DNA of 43,772 nucleotides from Coriobacteriia bacterium (GCA_030603745.1 JAUVXE010000015.1:1-43772), one strand, 5' to 3'. Positions 16,475 through 24,573 are shown, numbered from the stretch's first letter. Notes: generated by a model from the letters alone, not told the origin. Program-made: numbers and translations.

Positions 16475-19014
16475 GTCGTCGCACTCCCCTTCTTCGCGAT
16501 CGCCGAGGAGACCTCGCGCACGCATCCCGGCGCGTCGTCGGAGTATCCCGCGCCCACGCTGCGCGCCCACTCCTCGGTCACGACCGCCCCGCCCACGAGC
16601 ACCGGCGTGCCGGGCGTGCGCTCGCCCACCGCCTCGATGGTCGCCTGCATCGCGGGGAGCGTGGTGGTCATGAGCGCCGAGAGGCAGACGGCGTCGGCCT
16701 GAGCGGCGGCGGCCGCCGAGGCGACCTCCTCGGCGGGAACGTCCACCCCGAGGTCGCGCACGGAGAAGCCCTGGCTCTCGAGGAGCGAGACGCAGATGTC
16801 CTTGCCGATGGAGTGGATGTCACCCTTGACGGTGGCGAAGACCACGGTGCCGGCGTTCGCCTCGGCCTCGGCGGGGGGCAGGTGGCTCTTGGCGCGGTCG
16901 ACCGCCACGCGCATCGCCTGCGCGGCGACCATGAGCTGCGGCAGGAACGCCTCGCCCCGGCCGAACGCGTCGCCGAGACGCTGGATCGCGGGCGTGAGGA
17001 CGTCGGCGATGACCGCGCCGGGCGCCAGGCCGCGGTCGATGAGCGCGTCGACGAGCGCGGGCGCGCCGTCGGCGTCGCCGGACTCGACGGCGGCTGCGAG
17101 GGTCTGTGCGAGGGGCGGGGGGCAGGGGGGGTCCGTACTCAGACAGTCCTCGGCGGGGGCTCTCGACCCCGTGGGACGCGCTGCGTCCGGCGGGGTCTCC
17201 CCCGCCTGCGGAACTCCGTGCGGAGCCCCCCTGCCCCCCGAACGCGACAGGTCCTCGGCTTTGGTCCGGGCGATCCAGCGGGCGGCCTGGTCGTCGCGGC
17301 CGAGGAGCGCGTCGGCGGCGGCGATGGCGCGCATCACCTCGGTGTCGGAGGGGTTCACGATCGCGGCGTCGAGCCCGGCGGCGGCTGCCATCGAGAGGAA
17401 CGTCGCATTGAGCGCCGGGCGGCCAGGCAGGCCGTGGCTCACGTTGCTCACGCCGAGCATGGTCGCAAGGCCGAGGTCGCGCGAGACGGCGCGAAGCGCC
17501 TCGAGGGTGGTCGCGGCCGCCGCGGGGTCGGTCGCCGCGGTGAGGGTGAGCACGTCGACGAGGAGCGCGCTCGCGGGGATGCCGTGCGCGAGCGCGCGGT
17601 CGCGCACGCGGCGCACGATCGCGACGCGGCCCTCGGGGGTCTCGGGGATGCCGTCGTCGTCGAGCGCGAGCACCACGACCGCGGCGCCGTAGCGGGCCAC
17701 GAGCGGCAGGACCGCCTCCATCGAGGCCGTCTCGCCGCTCACGGAGTTCACGAGCGCGCGGCCAGGGTAGATGCGCAGCGCCGCCTCGAGGGCCGCGGCG
17801 TCGGTGGTGTCGAGCACGAGCGGCAGGTCGCTCATCGCCATGAGCGCGCGGACGGCCGCGGGCAGCGCTTCTGCCGCCTCGACCCCCGGGGCGCCCACGT
17901 TCACGTCGAGCAGCGCCGCGCCGGCGTGCTGCTGCTGGACGGCGAAGGAGCGGACGACCTCCATCGAGCCGGCACGCAGCGAGTCGGCGAGTGCGGGCTT
18001 GCCGGTGGGGTTGATGCGCTCGCCGATCACCGCGAGCGGCGCGCCTCCGCCGATGCGGGCGGTGCCGCGCGGGCCCGCGACCGTGAAGCCGCCGACGGCG
18101 CCCGTCGCGCCCGCGGTGCCCGCGACCTCGCGCTCGCGCCCGGCGACGGGCAGCTCCTTGGCGAAGTCGACGATCGCGCCGGTGAAGGCCGGCGAGGAGC
18201 CGCAGCACGACCCCACGAGCGAGGCGCCCGCACCCACGAAGCGGGCCGCGAAGCCGCCCATCTCGTCGGCGGTGCCCGGGAAGACGGTCGCGCCGTCCTC
18301 GAGGCGCGGGAGGCCGGCGTTGGGCTGGACCACGAGCGGCAGCGTGGTGGCCGCGGCCATCGCCTCGGCGAGCGGGAGCATCTGCTCGGGCCCGAGGCCG
18401 CAGTTCATGCCGACCGCGCTCGCGCCGGCGGCCTCGAGCACCACCGCGGCGGTCGCGGGGTCGGTCCCGGAAAGGTCCATGCGACCGGCGAGCCCGAAGG
18501 TCACGCTCGCGATGACCGGCAGGCCGCAGACGCTGCGCGCGGCGAGCACCGCGCAGCGGGCCTCGGCGATGTCGGTCATCGTCTCGATGATGATGGCGTC
18601 GGGGTCCTCGGCGGCGAGCGCTGCGATCTGCTCGGCGAACAGCGCGAACACCTCGTCGAACGTCGCCTCGCCGAGAGGCTCCATCACGAGCCCGGTGGGA
18701 CCCACGTCGGCGAGCACGTGCTGGGCGCCCACGGAGCGCGCCACGCGCACGGCGGCGCGGTTGAGCTCGACGACCTGCTCGGCCAGGCCGAACTCGGCGA
18801 GCTTGGCGCGCGTGCCGCCAAAGGAGTTGGTGGTGACGCAGTCGGCGCCTGCGAGCACGTAGTCGCGGTGGATGCCGGCGACGATCTCGGGCGCGGTCAC
18901 GTTGAGCTGCTCGGGACACTGCTCGGGCGGGACGTTCGCACGCTGCAGCATGGTGCCGAACGCGCCGTCGACCACCAGTACCTCGCTGCCGAGCCTCTTC
19001 GCGATATCGGGCAT
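16471..19014 (-). CDS. metH: cobalamin-dependent methionine synthase MetH, lacking the reactivation domain
   Basis: An 847-residue B12 methyltransferase moving the methyl group of methyl-THF to homocysteine. Domains in order: homocysteine-binding barrel (1-290) with zinc cysteines about C204 (GMNCG) and C272-273 (GSCCG); pterin-binding barrel (about 325-580) starting GGAPLAVIGERINPTGKP; a linker (592-633); a helical cap; and a B12 Rossmann domain with the lower-ligand motif DIHSIG near 733. The C-terminal AdoMet reactivation domain of E. coli MetH is absent, as in many anaerobes. The ATG at 19014 follows AAGGGA by 9 nt; an upstream in-frame GTG is less well placed. The linker is encoded by a nested palindrome, which looks like an insertion that kept the frame. 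It overlaps metV by 4 nt. Confidence 0.95.
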   Translation of the reverse strand: MPDIAKRLGSEVLVVDGAFGTMLQRANVPPEQCPEQLNVTAPEIVAGIHRDYVLAGADCVTTNSFGGTRAKLAEFGLAEQVVELNRAAVRVARSVGAQHVLADVGPTGLVMEPLGEATFDEVFALFAEQIAALAAEDPDAIIIETMTDIAEARCAVLAARSVCGLPVIASVTFGLAGRMDLSGTDPATAAVVLEAAGASAVGMNCGLGPEQMLPLAEAMAAATTLPLVVQPNAGLPRLEDGATVFPGTADEMGGFAARFVGAGASLVGSCCGSSPAFTGAIVDFAKELPVAGREREVAGTAGATGAVGGFTVAGPRGTARIGGGAPLAVIGERINPTGKPALADSLRAGSMEVVRSFAVQQQHAGAALLDVNVGAPGVEAAEALPAAVRALMAMSDLPLVLDTTDAAALEAALRIYPGRALVNSVSGETASMEAVLPLVARYGAAVVVLALDDDGIPETPEGRVAIVRRVRDRALAHGIPASALLVDVLTLTAATDPAAAATTLEALRAVSRDLGLATMLGVSNVSHGLPGRPALNATFLSMAAAAGLDAAIVNPSDTEVMRAIAAADALLGRDDQAARWIARTKAEDLSRSGGRGAPHGVPQAGETPPDAARPTGSRAPAEDCLSTDPPCPPPLAQTLAAAVESGDADGAPALVDALIDRGLAPGAVIADVLTPAIQRLGDAFGRGEAFLPQLMVAAQAMRVAVDRAKSHLPPAEAEANAGTVVFATVKGDIHSIGKDICVSLLESQGFSVRDLGVDVPAEEVASAAAAAQADAVCLSALMTTTLPAMQATIEAVGERTPGTPVLVGGAVVTEEWARSVGAGYSDDAPGCVREVSSAIAKKGSATT
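17116..17240. repeat. nested palindromic element inside metH
   Basis: Outer arms of 20 nt (17116-17135 and 17221-17240) pair with one mismatch; their core is GGGGGGCAGGGGGG against CCCCCCTGCCCCCC. Inside, GGCGGGGG (17152-17159) pairs with CCCCCGCC (17199-17206), GACCCC (17065+100, i.e. 17165-17170) with GGGGTC (17192-17197), and GGACGC (17174-17179) with GCGTCC (17183-17188). Nearly the whole 125 bp can form one hairpin. It encodes the Pro/Gly/Ala-rich linker between the pterin and B12-cap domains without breaking the frame. Confidence 0.75.
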
Positions 19015-19015
19015 G

Positions 19016-19378
19016 CTAGCCGGTCCCTTCCTCACTCGCCTCGGCGGCCGCCTCGGCCCGGGCCCTTCTCAGGATGTCGGCGAGGTAGCGCGACCCCATG
19101 AAGTAGATGATGAACATGAACAGGCCGAAGAACCCGACCACCTGCACGAGCTCGCCGATGCCGAGCTCCGCCGAGAAGCGGGCCCACTCACCGGTCGCGA
19201 CCGCCCACCCGAGCGCCGCCGCCGAAACAGCGATGAAGCCCCAGAGCCCGAGCTGCAGCGCCCGGTAGGCGGCCACGAGGCCGACCCTGGCCGCGAGCGG
19301 GAACACGAGGCACATCACCGCGATCGCCACGAGCGCGGCCACGACGATGACGCGTATGAAGAGGTATGTCTCGATCAT
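19016..19378 (-). CDS. small membrane protein leading the met operon
   Basis: A 120-residue protein with three or four hydrophobic helices: about 2-24 (IETYLFIRVIVVAALVAIAV), 33-57, and 73-93 (LVQVVGFFGLFMFIIYF), followed by a charged Arg/Ala/Glu tail. The ATG at 19378 has GGAGG 6 nt upstream. It ends 1 nt before the metH start, so it is the first gene of the metH-metV-metF transcript. I do not recognise the family. Its position suggests an association with one-carbon or B12 metabolism, possibly as a membrane anchor or transporter subunit, but no motif supports a specific role. Confidence 0.8.
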   Translation of the reverse strand: MIETYLFIRVIVVAALVAIAVMCLVFPLAARVGLVAAYRALQLGLWGFIAVSAAALGWAVATGEWARFSAELGIGELVQVVGFFGLFMFIIYFMGSRYLADILRRARAEAAAEASEEGTG

Positions 19379-19501
19379 CGGCGGCCTCCGGCACGGTCGC
19401 ACGCTCCACAATACACGCACCTGCGCATCTCGAACACGCCGAGGGGCGTTGGCGAAGGAGGCTACGCGCTCGGGGTGATGAGGTCAAACGGGGCGCGGGT
19501 G

Positions 19502-20989
19502 TCAGACGGGCGGCGCCTGCCGCTCGGAGTGGTCCAGGGCCTGCAGGTAGTTGGCGAGCAGCTCGATCTGCACGAGGTCGATCTCAAGACCGTCGCCGTC
19601 GATGCGCCCTGACGCATCGGCCCACACGTGCTTGCGATCGGTGCTCACGACCATGTACCGGGCGGCGGGATTGCCTTCATCGAGCAGCTCGCCGATCTTG
19701 GCATCAGCGCCGCCCTCAGTGGCGTTGTTCTGGAAGTGGATGTCGACCCCGTGGCCGGCACCGCGGGAGTTCGAACCGTGCTGGGTGTCGAACACCAGGT
19801 GGAACCTGAGATCACGACCCTGGGCCTCAAGACGCTCCGCGACCCGGACGATCATCCGCTCCAGCCACGGCCGCGTCCGGGCCTCATCCTCGGGCCGGTA
19901 GACGCGGTGCACGAGGTTGTGACCGTCGATGATGACGTGGTCGGGGTCGCCGCCGAACAGCTCGGCCTCGAGCTCTGAGATGCGGTCTCGCTCCTGCTGC
20001 TCCCACGCCTGATGGGCCTCCTCGCTCGCGCGGCGGGCAGCCTCGGCGCGCTGCTGCTCGAGCTCGGCCTCGCGCTCCGCCAGCTCGCGGGCGACCTCGC
20101 GCTCCCGCTGGCGCGTCGCGTACGCGGAGACGCTGTCGCGGAACCGCACCAGCGCGTCCACCGCCTGGCCGAACGAGTGCGCATCGCCGAGGAGATCGTC
20201 CATCCCGAACGCCGAGAACGCCTCCTCGAGCTCAGCGCGCTGCTGCCGCTCGTCGGCCAGCTTGCCCTCCAGGGAGTCGACCCTGGTCGAGAGCGCCCGC
20301 TCGAGCTCGGCGGCCACGGCGAGGCGCTCCTGCAGGCCGTCGATGGTCTTGCGCTGCTCCTGGTTCTCGCGGGAGCGCTTGTCCTCGATCGTCTGGATGC
20401 CGTTCTTGTCGGAGCGCGCACGGCGCTCGAGTTTCTTCGCCTGGCGCGCGTACTCGTCCCGCTCGGCTCGGACCTGACCCAGGGCGCGCTCCCGCTCCTC
20501 GAGGGCTGCCGTGAGCTCGGCGATCTGCGTCGCATCGGTCTGAGCCTTGCGGTCCTTGCGGGCGACCTCCTGCGTGCGCACACGCAGGTCGCGCCGCAGC
20601 TGCTTGAGTTCGCGGACGCGCTCCTCGGACTCGCGACGGCTTGCGGCGAGCTCGGCGCGCAGAGCCTCGACCAGCGCCTGAGCGCTCGCCAGCTCCTCAC
20701 GAAGCGCAGCCGGGACCTCGACGTCAGCGTCCCCCTCCTGCTCCGGCGCCGACTCCTCATGCGCGACACGGAGCTGCTCGATCTCGTCGCAGGCGGCCTC
20801 GACCACGCAGGCGCAGACACCGTCCACGCACCGCAGCTTCCACGCGGCCAGGACCGCAGCGAACGCCCCGAACCGCTCGATGAGCTCCTCGGCGGCAGGC
20901 TCCTCGAGCTCTGCCCACTGGGCGGCCTGCGGATGGGTGGCCGCGAACGACCGGAACGCCTCCGGGGCGCTCTGCAGTTCACGGACCAC
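19502..20989 (-). CDS. coiled-coil protein with C-terminal NYN (PIN-like) nuclease domain
   Basis: A 495-residue reading frame. Residues about 75-355 are almost pure heptad coiled coil rich in Glu, Arg, Leu and Gln. Residues about 375-490 form a NYN/YacP-type PIN-like domain: HVIIDGHNLVHRVY with the first catalytic Asp, an FHLVFDTQ strand, GADAKIGELLDEG (second acid), and MVVSTDRKHVWADA (third). These proteins are predicted metal-dependent RNases. The GTG at 20989 is only the first start in this frame; open sequence continues upstream (LLRERVVRELQ), and the preceding frame holds a convincing N-terminus, so the gene appears frameshifted near 21030. It lies downstream of a vWA gene on the same strand; with the XRE regulator this forms a small module. 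Confidence 0.85.
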   Translation of the reverse strand: MVRELQSAPEAFRSFAATHPQAAQWAELEEPAAEELIERFGAFAAVLAAWKLRCVDGVCACVVEAACDEIEQLRVAHEESAPEQEGDADVEVPAALREELASAQALVEALRAELAASRRESEERVRELKQLRRDLRVRTQEVARKDRKAQTDATQIAELTAALEERERALGQVRAERDEYARQAKKLERRARSDKNGIQTIEDKRSRENQEQRKTIDGLQERLAVAAELERALSTRVDSLEGKLADERQQRAELEEAFSAFGMDDLLGDAHSFGQAVDALVRFRDSVSAYATRQREREVARELAEREAELEQQRAEAARRASEEAHQAWEQQERDRISELEAELFGGDPDHVIIDGHNLVHRVYRPEDEARTRPWLERMIVRVAERLEAQGRDLRFHLVFDTQHGSNSRGAGHGVDIHFQNNATEGGADAKIGELLDEGNPAARYMVVSTDRKHVWADASGRIDGDGLEIDLVQIELLANYLQALDHSERQAPPV

Positions 20990-21025
20990 CCGCTCCCGCA
21001 GCAGGCTCGGACTCCAGACGCCCGC

Positions 21026-21237
21026 CGGCTGGCTCCGCCTTTGAGCAGGTGTCCGAGCGTGGCCTTGGGACGCAGCTCCCCCTCTACCGCCGCGCGCCAG
21101 GCCGCGTCCGCCCGGGCCAGGTCGAGCAGGTGCGGGATGAGCCCCATGGCCTCGGCCCGCAGGACCGCCGCGTTGTACGCGCCGAGATCCCCCTCGGCCT
21201 GCATCGCACCGTTGCTGGTTGCGGACCGATCACCCAT
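21026..21237 (-). pseudogene. N-terminal part of the NYN gene, in a shifted frame
   Basis: From an ATG at 21237 with GGGAGG 4 nt before it, this frame gives a plausible helical N-terminus (AYNAAVLRAEAMGLIPHLLDLARADAAW ... RPKATLGHLLKGG), then degenerates into Arg/Cys-rich nonsense. Shifting by one base near 21026-21035 (in the run reading GGCGGAGCC on the minus strand) joins it to SQPAGVWSPSLLRERVVRELQ and the long coiled-coil frame. One missing nucleotide, an assembly error, or a recoding event would explain this. I see no canonical -1 slippery heptamer. The full protein would be about 577 residues. Confidence 0.65.
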
Positions 21238-21302
21238 GGCGCCTCCCCCTTCGACTCTCTGGCCGAGATCACCTTACCCGAGCGCTCTGACAGCAACCGG
21301 GC

Positions 21303-21989
21303 TCACGCTCGCCGACGCCCCCCGTCCGGCTCCCCGAGGTCCTCGAACCAGGTCTCCTGCTGCGCCACGCCCGAGCCGCGGTAGTCGCTCATGCGGGCCG
21401 AGAGACGCTTCATCGTGTCTCGCACAGACGCCTCGCTCGCGAAGTAGTCGAGGTTGCGGCCGGGACGGATCCCCATCCGGGCGCTCTCGGCATACGAGTC
21501 CTGGTTCGCGCCGAGGTAGACGAACTCGTACCCGCGCGCCTGACGCTCCGCGATCATCTCGAACACCCGATGCCGGTCGAACTCATGGCTCGCGTTCTCA
21601 AGCCCGTCGGTCATGACCACGAACACCACCTGGTCGATGCAGCTCGTGCGCACGAGGTGCCGTTCGACCGCGAGGATCGTCGAGCCGACCGCGTCGTAGA
21701 GCGCGGTGCACGAGCCGGGCTGGTAGCTCGCTCGGGTCAGGTCGGGCACCTCGGCGATGGGGATGGCGGTGCAGACCCGGTGGACCTCGGTGTCGAAGAG
21801 CGTGAGCGTGAAGAGCGCGCGACCCGGGCAGCGCGCCTGCTCGTGCTTGAACTCGTTGAAGCCTGAGATCGTCGCCTCACGGATCGACTCCATCGAGCCG
21901 CTCTTGTCGAGGACGAAGCTGATGAGCGTGGTGCCGACCGGCGGCCACTCCCGCGGCCCGCGCCCGCGTCCGAACCTCTGCTTTGGCAT
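21303..21989 (-). CDS. von Willebrand factor A domain protein
   Basis: A 228-residue soluble protein that is essentially one vWA domain. The metal-ion adhesion site is complete: DKSGSM (DxSxS), the threonine in the PGSCTALYDAVG loop, and the aspartate in VVFVVMTDGLEN. The C-terminal part (RGYEFVYLGANQDSYAESARMGI) is typical of bacterial stand-alone vWA proteins. The ATG at 21989 has GGGGGAG upstream. A strong promoter (TTGACA, 17 nt, TAGTAT) is read into it from the region shared with the divergent XRE gene; the NYN gene follows after 65 nt. vWA proteins often act as scaffolds or AAA-ATPase partners, but no MoxR-like ATPase is seen here. Confidence 0.9.
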   Translation of the reverse strand: MPKQRFGRGRGPREWPPVGTTLISFVLDKSGSMESIREATISGFNEFKHEQARCPGRALFTLTLFDTEVHRVCTAIPIAEVPDLTRASYQPGSCTALYDAVGSTILAVERHLVRTSCIDQVVFVVMTDGLENASHEFDRHRVFEMIAERQARGYEFVYLGANQDSYAESARMGIRPGRNLDYFASEASVRDTMKRLSARMSDYRGSGVAQQETWFEDLGEPDGGRRRA

Positions 21990-22061
21990 GACTCCCCCTC
22001 TCGTCGCGAGGAGGCCCGCCCCCGCGGGCCGTTTGCCTCGTTCTTGCCTTGTGCCATACCG

Positions 22062-22126
22062 ATACTATGCGCATTTGCCCATACTGTCAAACCCTGTTTG
22101 CCCGAAGTTTGCCCTCGGAGTAGAAT
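22062..22126. promoter_or_regulatory. divergent promoters with TTTGCCC repeats between vWA and XRE genes
   Basis: Minus strand: TTGACA (22090-22085), 17-nt spacer, TAGTAT (22067-22062), leading to the vWA gene. Plus strand: TTGCCC (22098-22103), 17-nt spacer, TAGAAT (22121-22126), only 6 nt before the ATG at 22133, so the XRE mRNA should be leaderless. TTTGCCC occurs three times in direct orientation (22074, 22097, 22108), at spacings of 23 and 11 bp, i.e. on nearly the same DNA face, overlapping both promoters. This is a likely binding array for the XRE protein. Confidence 0.65.
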
Positions 22127-22132
22127 CGGGTC

Positions 22133-22681
22133 ATGCCTGACACCCTGGGAGACACCCTGCGCGGACTGCGGCACGCGAGAGGGCTCACGCTCGAAGAGGT
22201 CGCCGAGGCGACCGGCGTGAGCATCGCGATGCTCTCCCGCGCCGAACGAGACCAGCGGACCCCCTCGCCACAGGTGCTCGGCCAGCTCGCCGAGTACTAC
22301 GGGGTTGTCCCGCTCATGCTGGAGCGCCTCGCCGTCGCCGAGCGGTTCCGCCACCGCGCCAGCCAGCAGCCTCGACAGGAGGCGCGAGCGGTTCGGAGAG
22401 AGCGCACCGGGGCACTGCGAAGCAGCGAGCTACCGCAGTTCTCCGGGATGGATGAAATGGGTCTCGGCTTCGATGGCAGCAGGCTCAGGACGCCACCCGA
22501 TGCCTTTCTCACAAACGACAACGATCTCGAGACGCTCTCCGAGGCGGCCCACGTGGCCGAGGTCGCGCTCACGAGCGCGGTGCGTGCAGCGCAGCGGGCG
22601 CGCGCGAGCGGCGACCCCGCACAGGTGGCCGAGGCCGAGCGCGTGCTGAGGCGTCTGCGCGCGCTGGTGGAGGGGCGGTAA
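22133..22681 (+). CDS. XRE-family helix-turn-helix regulator
   Basis: A 182-residue protein. Residues 5-62 are a Cro/C1-type HTH (LRGLRHARGLTLEEVAEATGVS, MLSRAERDQRTPSPQVLGQLAEYYGV). The rest is charged, with an Ala/Arg/Glu helix near the end (VALTSAVRAAQRARASGDP) that may dimerise. No peptidase HExxH motif is present, so it is not an ImmA-like fusion. A promoter with TAGAAT 6 nt before the ATG predicts a leaderless transcript. It is divergent from the vWA-NYN genes, and the TTTGCCC repeats between them suggest that it represses itself and them. Confidence 0.9.
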   Translation: MPDTLGDTLRGLRHARGLTLEEVAEATGVSIAMLSRAERDQRTPSPQVLGQLAEYYGVVPLMLERLAVAERFRHRASQQPRQEARAVRRERTGALRSSELPQFSGMDEMGLGFDGSRLRTPPDAFLTNDNDLETLSEAAHVAEVALTSAVRAAQRARASGDPAQVAEAERVLRRLRALVEGR

Positions 22682-23114
22682 GGGGGGCGGTCACGCACCC
22701 GGCGAGCCTGGGTGACCTAATCCGCCGAGCCACTCATCCGCCCCCGGGCGGCAACGGCTCCTCGAGCCACTCGCGCATCTGCTCAACCATCCAGGCAGCA
22801 CGGGTGTCGCAGAACGCTCGAAGAGCGAATGCGCCCGTGCCTGCTCCTCCATCGCCCGATCGCCGAACGTTTCGGACCTCACTGAACCGGCCGAAGGACA
22901 CGTTTCCCGTCCGGTCGAACGCCCTCAATGTGCGAGGCCTGGCGCCACGGCAGCGCCTCGATCGGTCAGGGCAAGACCTACCGGCTCCTGCTCCTGAGAA
23001 ATGACTCGGGCTCATTCATGATCGTCGGCAATCCAATCCTGCTCGCGGAGTAGCGTCCGGTGACCCACTCGCTGGCGCCCCCACTCGAGTCGAGCAGAGT
23101 CGGGTCGTCGGCTG
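22682..23114. other. 433-bp gap without a confident gene
   Basis: No reading frame here has convincing start signals and family features. One plus-strand stretch, ATG at 22928 to TAG at 23053 (41 codons, TYRLLLLRNDSGSFMIVGNP), has protein-like composition but no ribosome binding site and may be a remnant. Minus-strand frames at 22734-23015 are Arg/Gly-rich, though the end reads somewhat like protein (FDRTGNVSFGRFSEVRN). The base composition is less GC-rich than the left flank. I read it as a decayed or noncoding junction between the XRE and NERD genes. Confidence 0.5.
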
Positions 23115-24419
23115 CTACGGAGTCGCCACCCCGATGATCCGTCCTGACGGATCCAGGGTCACTCGAATCGAACGAATCTCTATCTCTGAGGCCGCTGGCT
23201 GCACCACATACGTCCACTCGTAGGAGACGTTTGTACCGTCACTCGTGACCTTTGGAGTGTCGGCGTTCGTGATGCGGGCATAGATGTCCGGTTCTGCCTC
23301 GCGTATCCGATCCTTCGCGAGCTGCACGTTGGCCTGCTGCGCCGAGGCTCCCGGGGACGTGCCCGTGAAGACCGACTCGCTCATCGCCCGCGCCCCCGAA
23401 CCGAGGAACCAGAGTGCGACTCCGAGGAACACCAGCATCATGAAGCCGGCGGTGGCGAGACCCTTCAGCGCAGCAAGGGGATCCTGAGGCGGACTCGGCC
23501 CACGTTGCCTGCGTCCACCGCTTCTCCTGCGCCTGGTCTTCTTCTCCTCACCGCCGAGTGCAATCGCAAGAGCGAGGATGGCAAGAACGACCCAGAGCGG
23601 AGACGTGCCCTCGAGCATGCGCTTGAGTCCCCATCCCACAAAGACGATGAGTGCGAGTACCGCGCCGGCCGCAACGAGCCTGCGGTTGGACACCCCGGTC
23701 GAGCCGCTGGGCTGCTTCGCGGGACTGGCTGTCGCCCCCCGCGCAGGCCCCGTTCGAGGAGGTGTTGCGGCTCGTGCTGCTGCTGGCGCCGTCGCAGCAG
23801 AGCCCTGACCACTCCTGTGATCAGCATGCACCTTGGTCAGAGAGTCATTCGCAGACTGATCGAGTTCGAAGATCGCCTGCGTCAGCGCTGCGCGCTCATC
23901 CTCGGTGAGCGGTGCCTGGATCACGAAATCATGGCGCATCCGGAGCCTCTCCCGGATCTCGCCGATATCCGCGACCCTTGAAGCGGTGATCGAGTCCAGC
24001 TCGAGCTGACTGGTATCGCATCCCGCCATGACCACAAGACCGCGGATCCTGTCGAGCGAGTGATCGAAACCCTTCTGCTTCAGCAGCTTGTGGAGCAGGT
24101 GGATGTGCTGGTCGTTCTGGTGCAGAGGGTTCTGAAACGCGTAGTTCCGGCGCCCCGGGTAGCACGCGGTCCAGTTCTTCTCGGCGTATGTCCCTTTGAT
24201 GAGTGCACCATTTCGGGCCTTGGTCTCGACAAGCAGCACCCCGAACTGATCGATCAGGACGTGATCGATCTGCGCGGTGACCGACCCCCGCTGCCCGACT
24301 GAGCCGATCAGCACGTCATCAAGCATCACGAAGCCGAACTCCGCCTGAAGGCCGTTCAGGGTCTCAGATACGCGGCGCTCGGCTTCATCGCCGATGCTCT
24401 TCGCCTTGTCGAACTCCAT
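23115..24419 (-). CDS. NERD-domain membrane protein
   Basis: A 434-residue protein. Residues 8-125 form a nuclease-related (NERD) domain with the PD-(D/E)xK-like core: GDEAERRV at 10-17, QIDHVLID with D52, VLLVETKA with E65 and K67, and FQNPLHQNDQHI. This fold suggests a cytosolic nuclease-like or nucleic-acid-binding activity. After an Ala/Pro/Ser linker (about 200-240) come two hydrophobic helices (LVAAGAVLALIVFVGWGL; PLWVVLAILALAIALGG), an Arg-rich loop, a third helix (LATAGFMMLVFLGVALWFLG), and a 90-residue C-terminal domain predicted outside the cell. The ATG at 24419 has GGGAGG just upstream, preferred over an earlier GTG. It follows an unknown gene by 136 nt. Anchoring a NERD domain to the membrane with an exported tail is unusual. 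Confidence 0.88.
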   Translation of the reverse strand: MEFDKAKSIGDEAERRVSETLNGLQAEFGFVMLDDVLIGSVGQRGSVTAQIDHVLIDQFGVLLVETKARNGALIKGTYAEKNWTACYPGRRNYAFQNPLHQNDQHIHLLHKLLKQKGFDHSLDRIRGLVVMAGCDTSQLELDSITASRVADIGEIRERLRMRHDFVIQAPLTEDERAALTQAIFELDQSANDSLTKVHADHRSGQGSAATAPAAARAATPPRTGPARGATASPAKQPSGSTGVSNRRLVAAGAVLALIVFVGWGLKRMLEGTSPLWVVLAILALAIALGGEEKKTRRRRSGGRRQRGPSPPQDPLAALKGLATAGFMMLVFLGVALWFLGSGARAMSESVFTGTSPGASAQQANVQLAKDRIREAEPDIYARITNADTPKVTSDGTNVSYEWTYVVQPAASEIEIRSIRVTLDPSGRIIGVATP

Positions 24420-24543
24420 GCCCCTCCCCCGGTCCACTGGCTATGCATGAAGGTATCGGCGACCTGATGCGAGGGCCTTAGTGTGGCCGGACGGACGAGC
24501 TTGTCGGGGAATGACTAGAGGCGCCGTTGCGCTCAGATAACAG

Positions 24544-24573
24544 AGCCCGCAGCCTTCACCCAGAATGCGGGTT
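24544..24573 (-). terminator. hairpin at the end of the 461-residue gene
   Basis: AGCCCGCA and TGCGGGTT pair (one G-T wobble) around 14 nt, overlapping the stop at 24556; on the minus strand it is followed by CTCTGTTATCT, which is moderately U-rich. It would end transcription before the NERD gene, which then needs its own promoter. Confidence 0.4.

Noticed and set aside
16813-19101. Very long plus-strand open frame (over 750 codons) opposite metH
   Set aside because: Its composition is Arg/Gly/His/Ala-rich with no family features, and it is the mirror of a strongly conserved gene; such antisense frames are expected at this GC. Similar frames opposite acr3/usp (10906-12936), lpdA, the radical SAM gene and the cytochrome are rejected for the same reason.
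19379-19501. Cobalamin riboswitch upstream of the met operon
   Set aside because: The 123-nt leader has no B12-box-like sequence or the extended structure a cobalamin riboswitch needs; only a small 5-bp hairpin (ACGCC/GGCGT) is visible.
21020-21040. Programmed -1 frameshift in the NYN gene
   Set aside because: No X-XXY-YYZ slippery heptamer in the zero frame and no obvious downstream pseudoknot; a lost base or assembly error is simpler, so recoding is not claimed.
22682-23114. Small ORF at 22928-23053 as a gene
   Set aside because: Protein-like composition but no ribosome site, no recognised family and a stop shortly upstream; mentioned only as a possible remnant.
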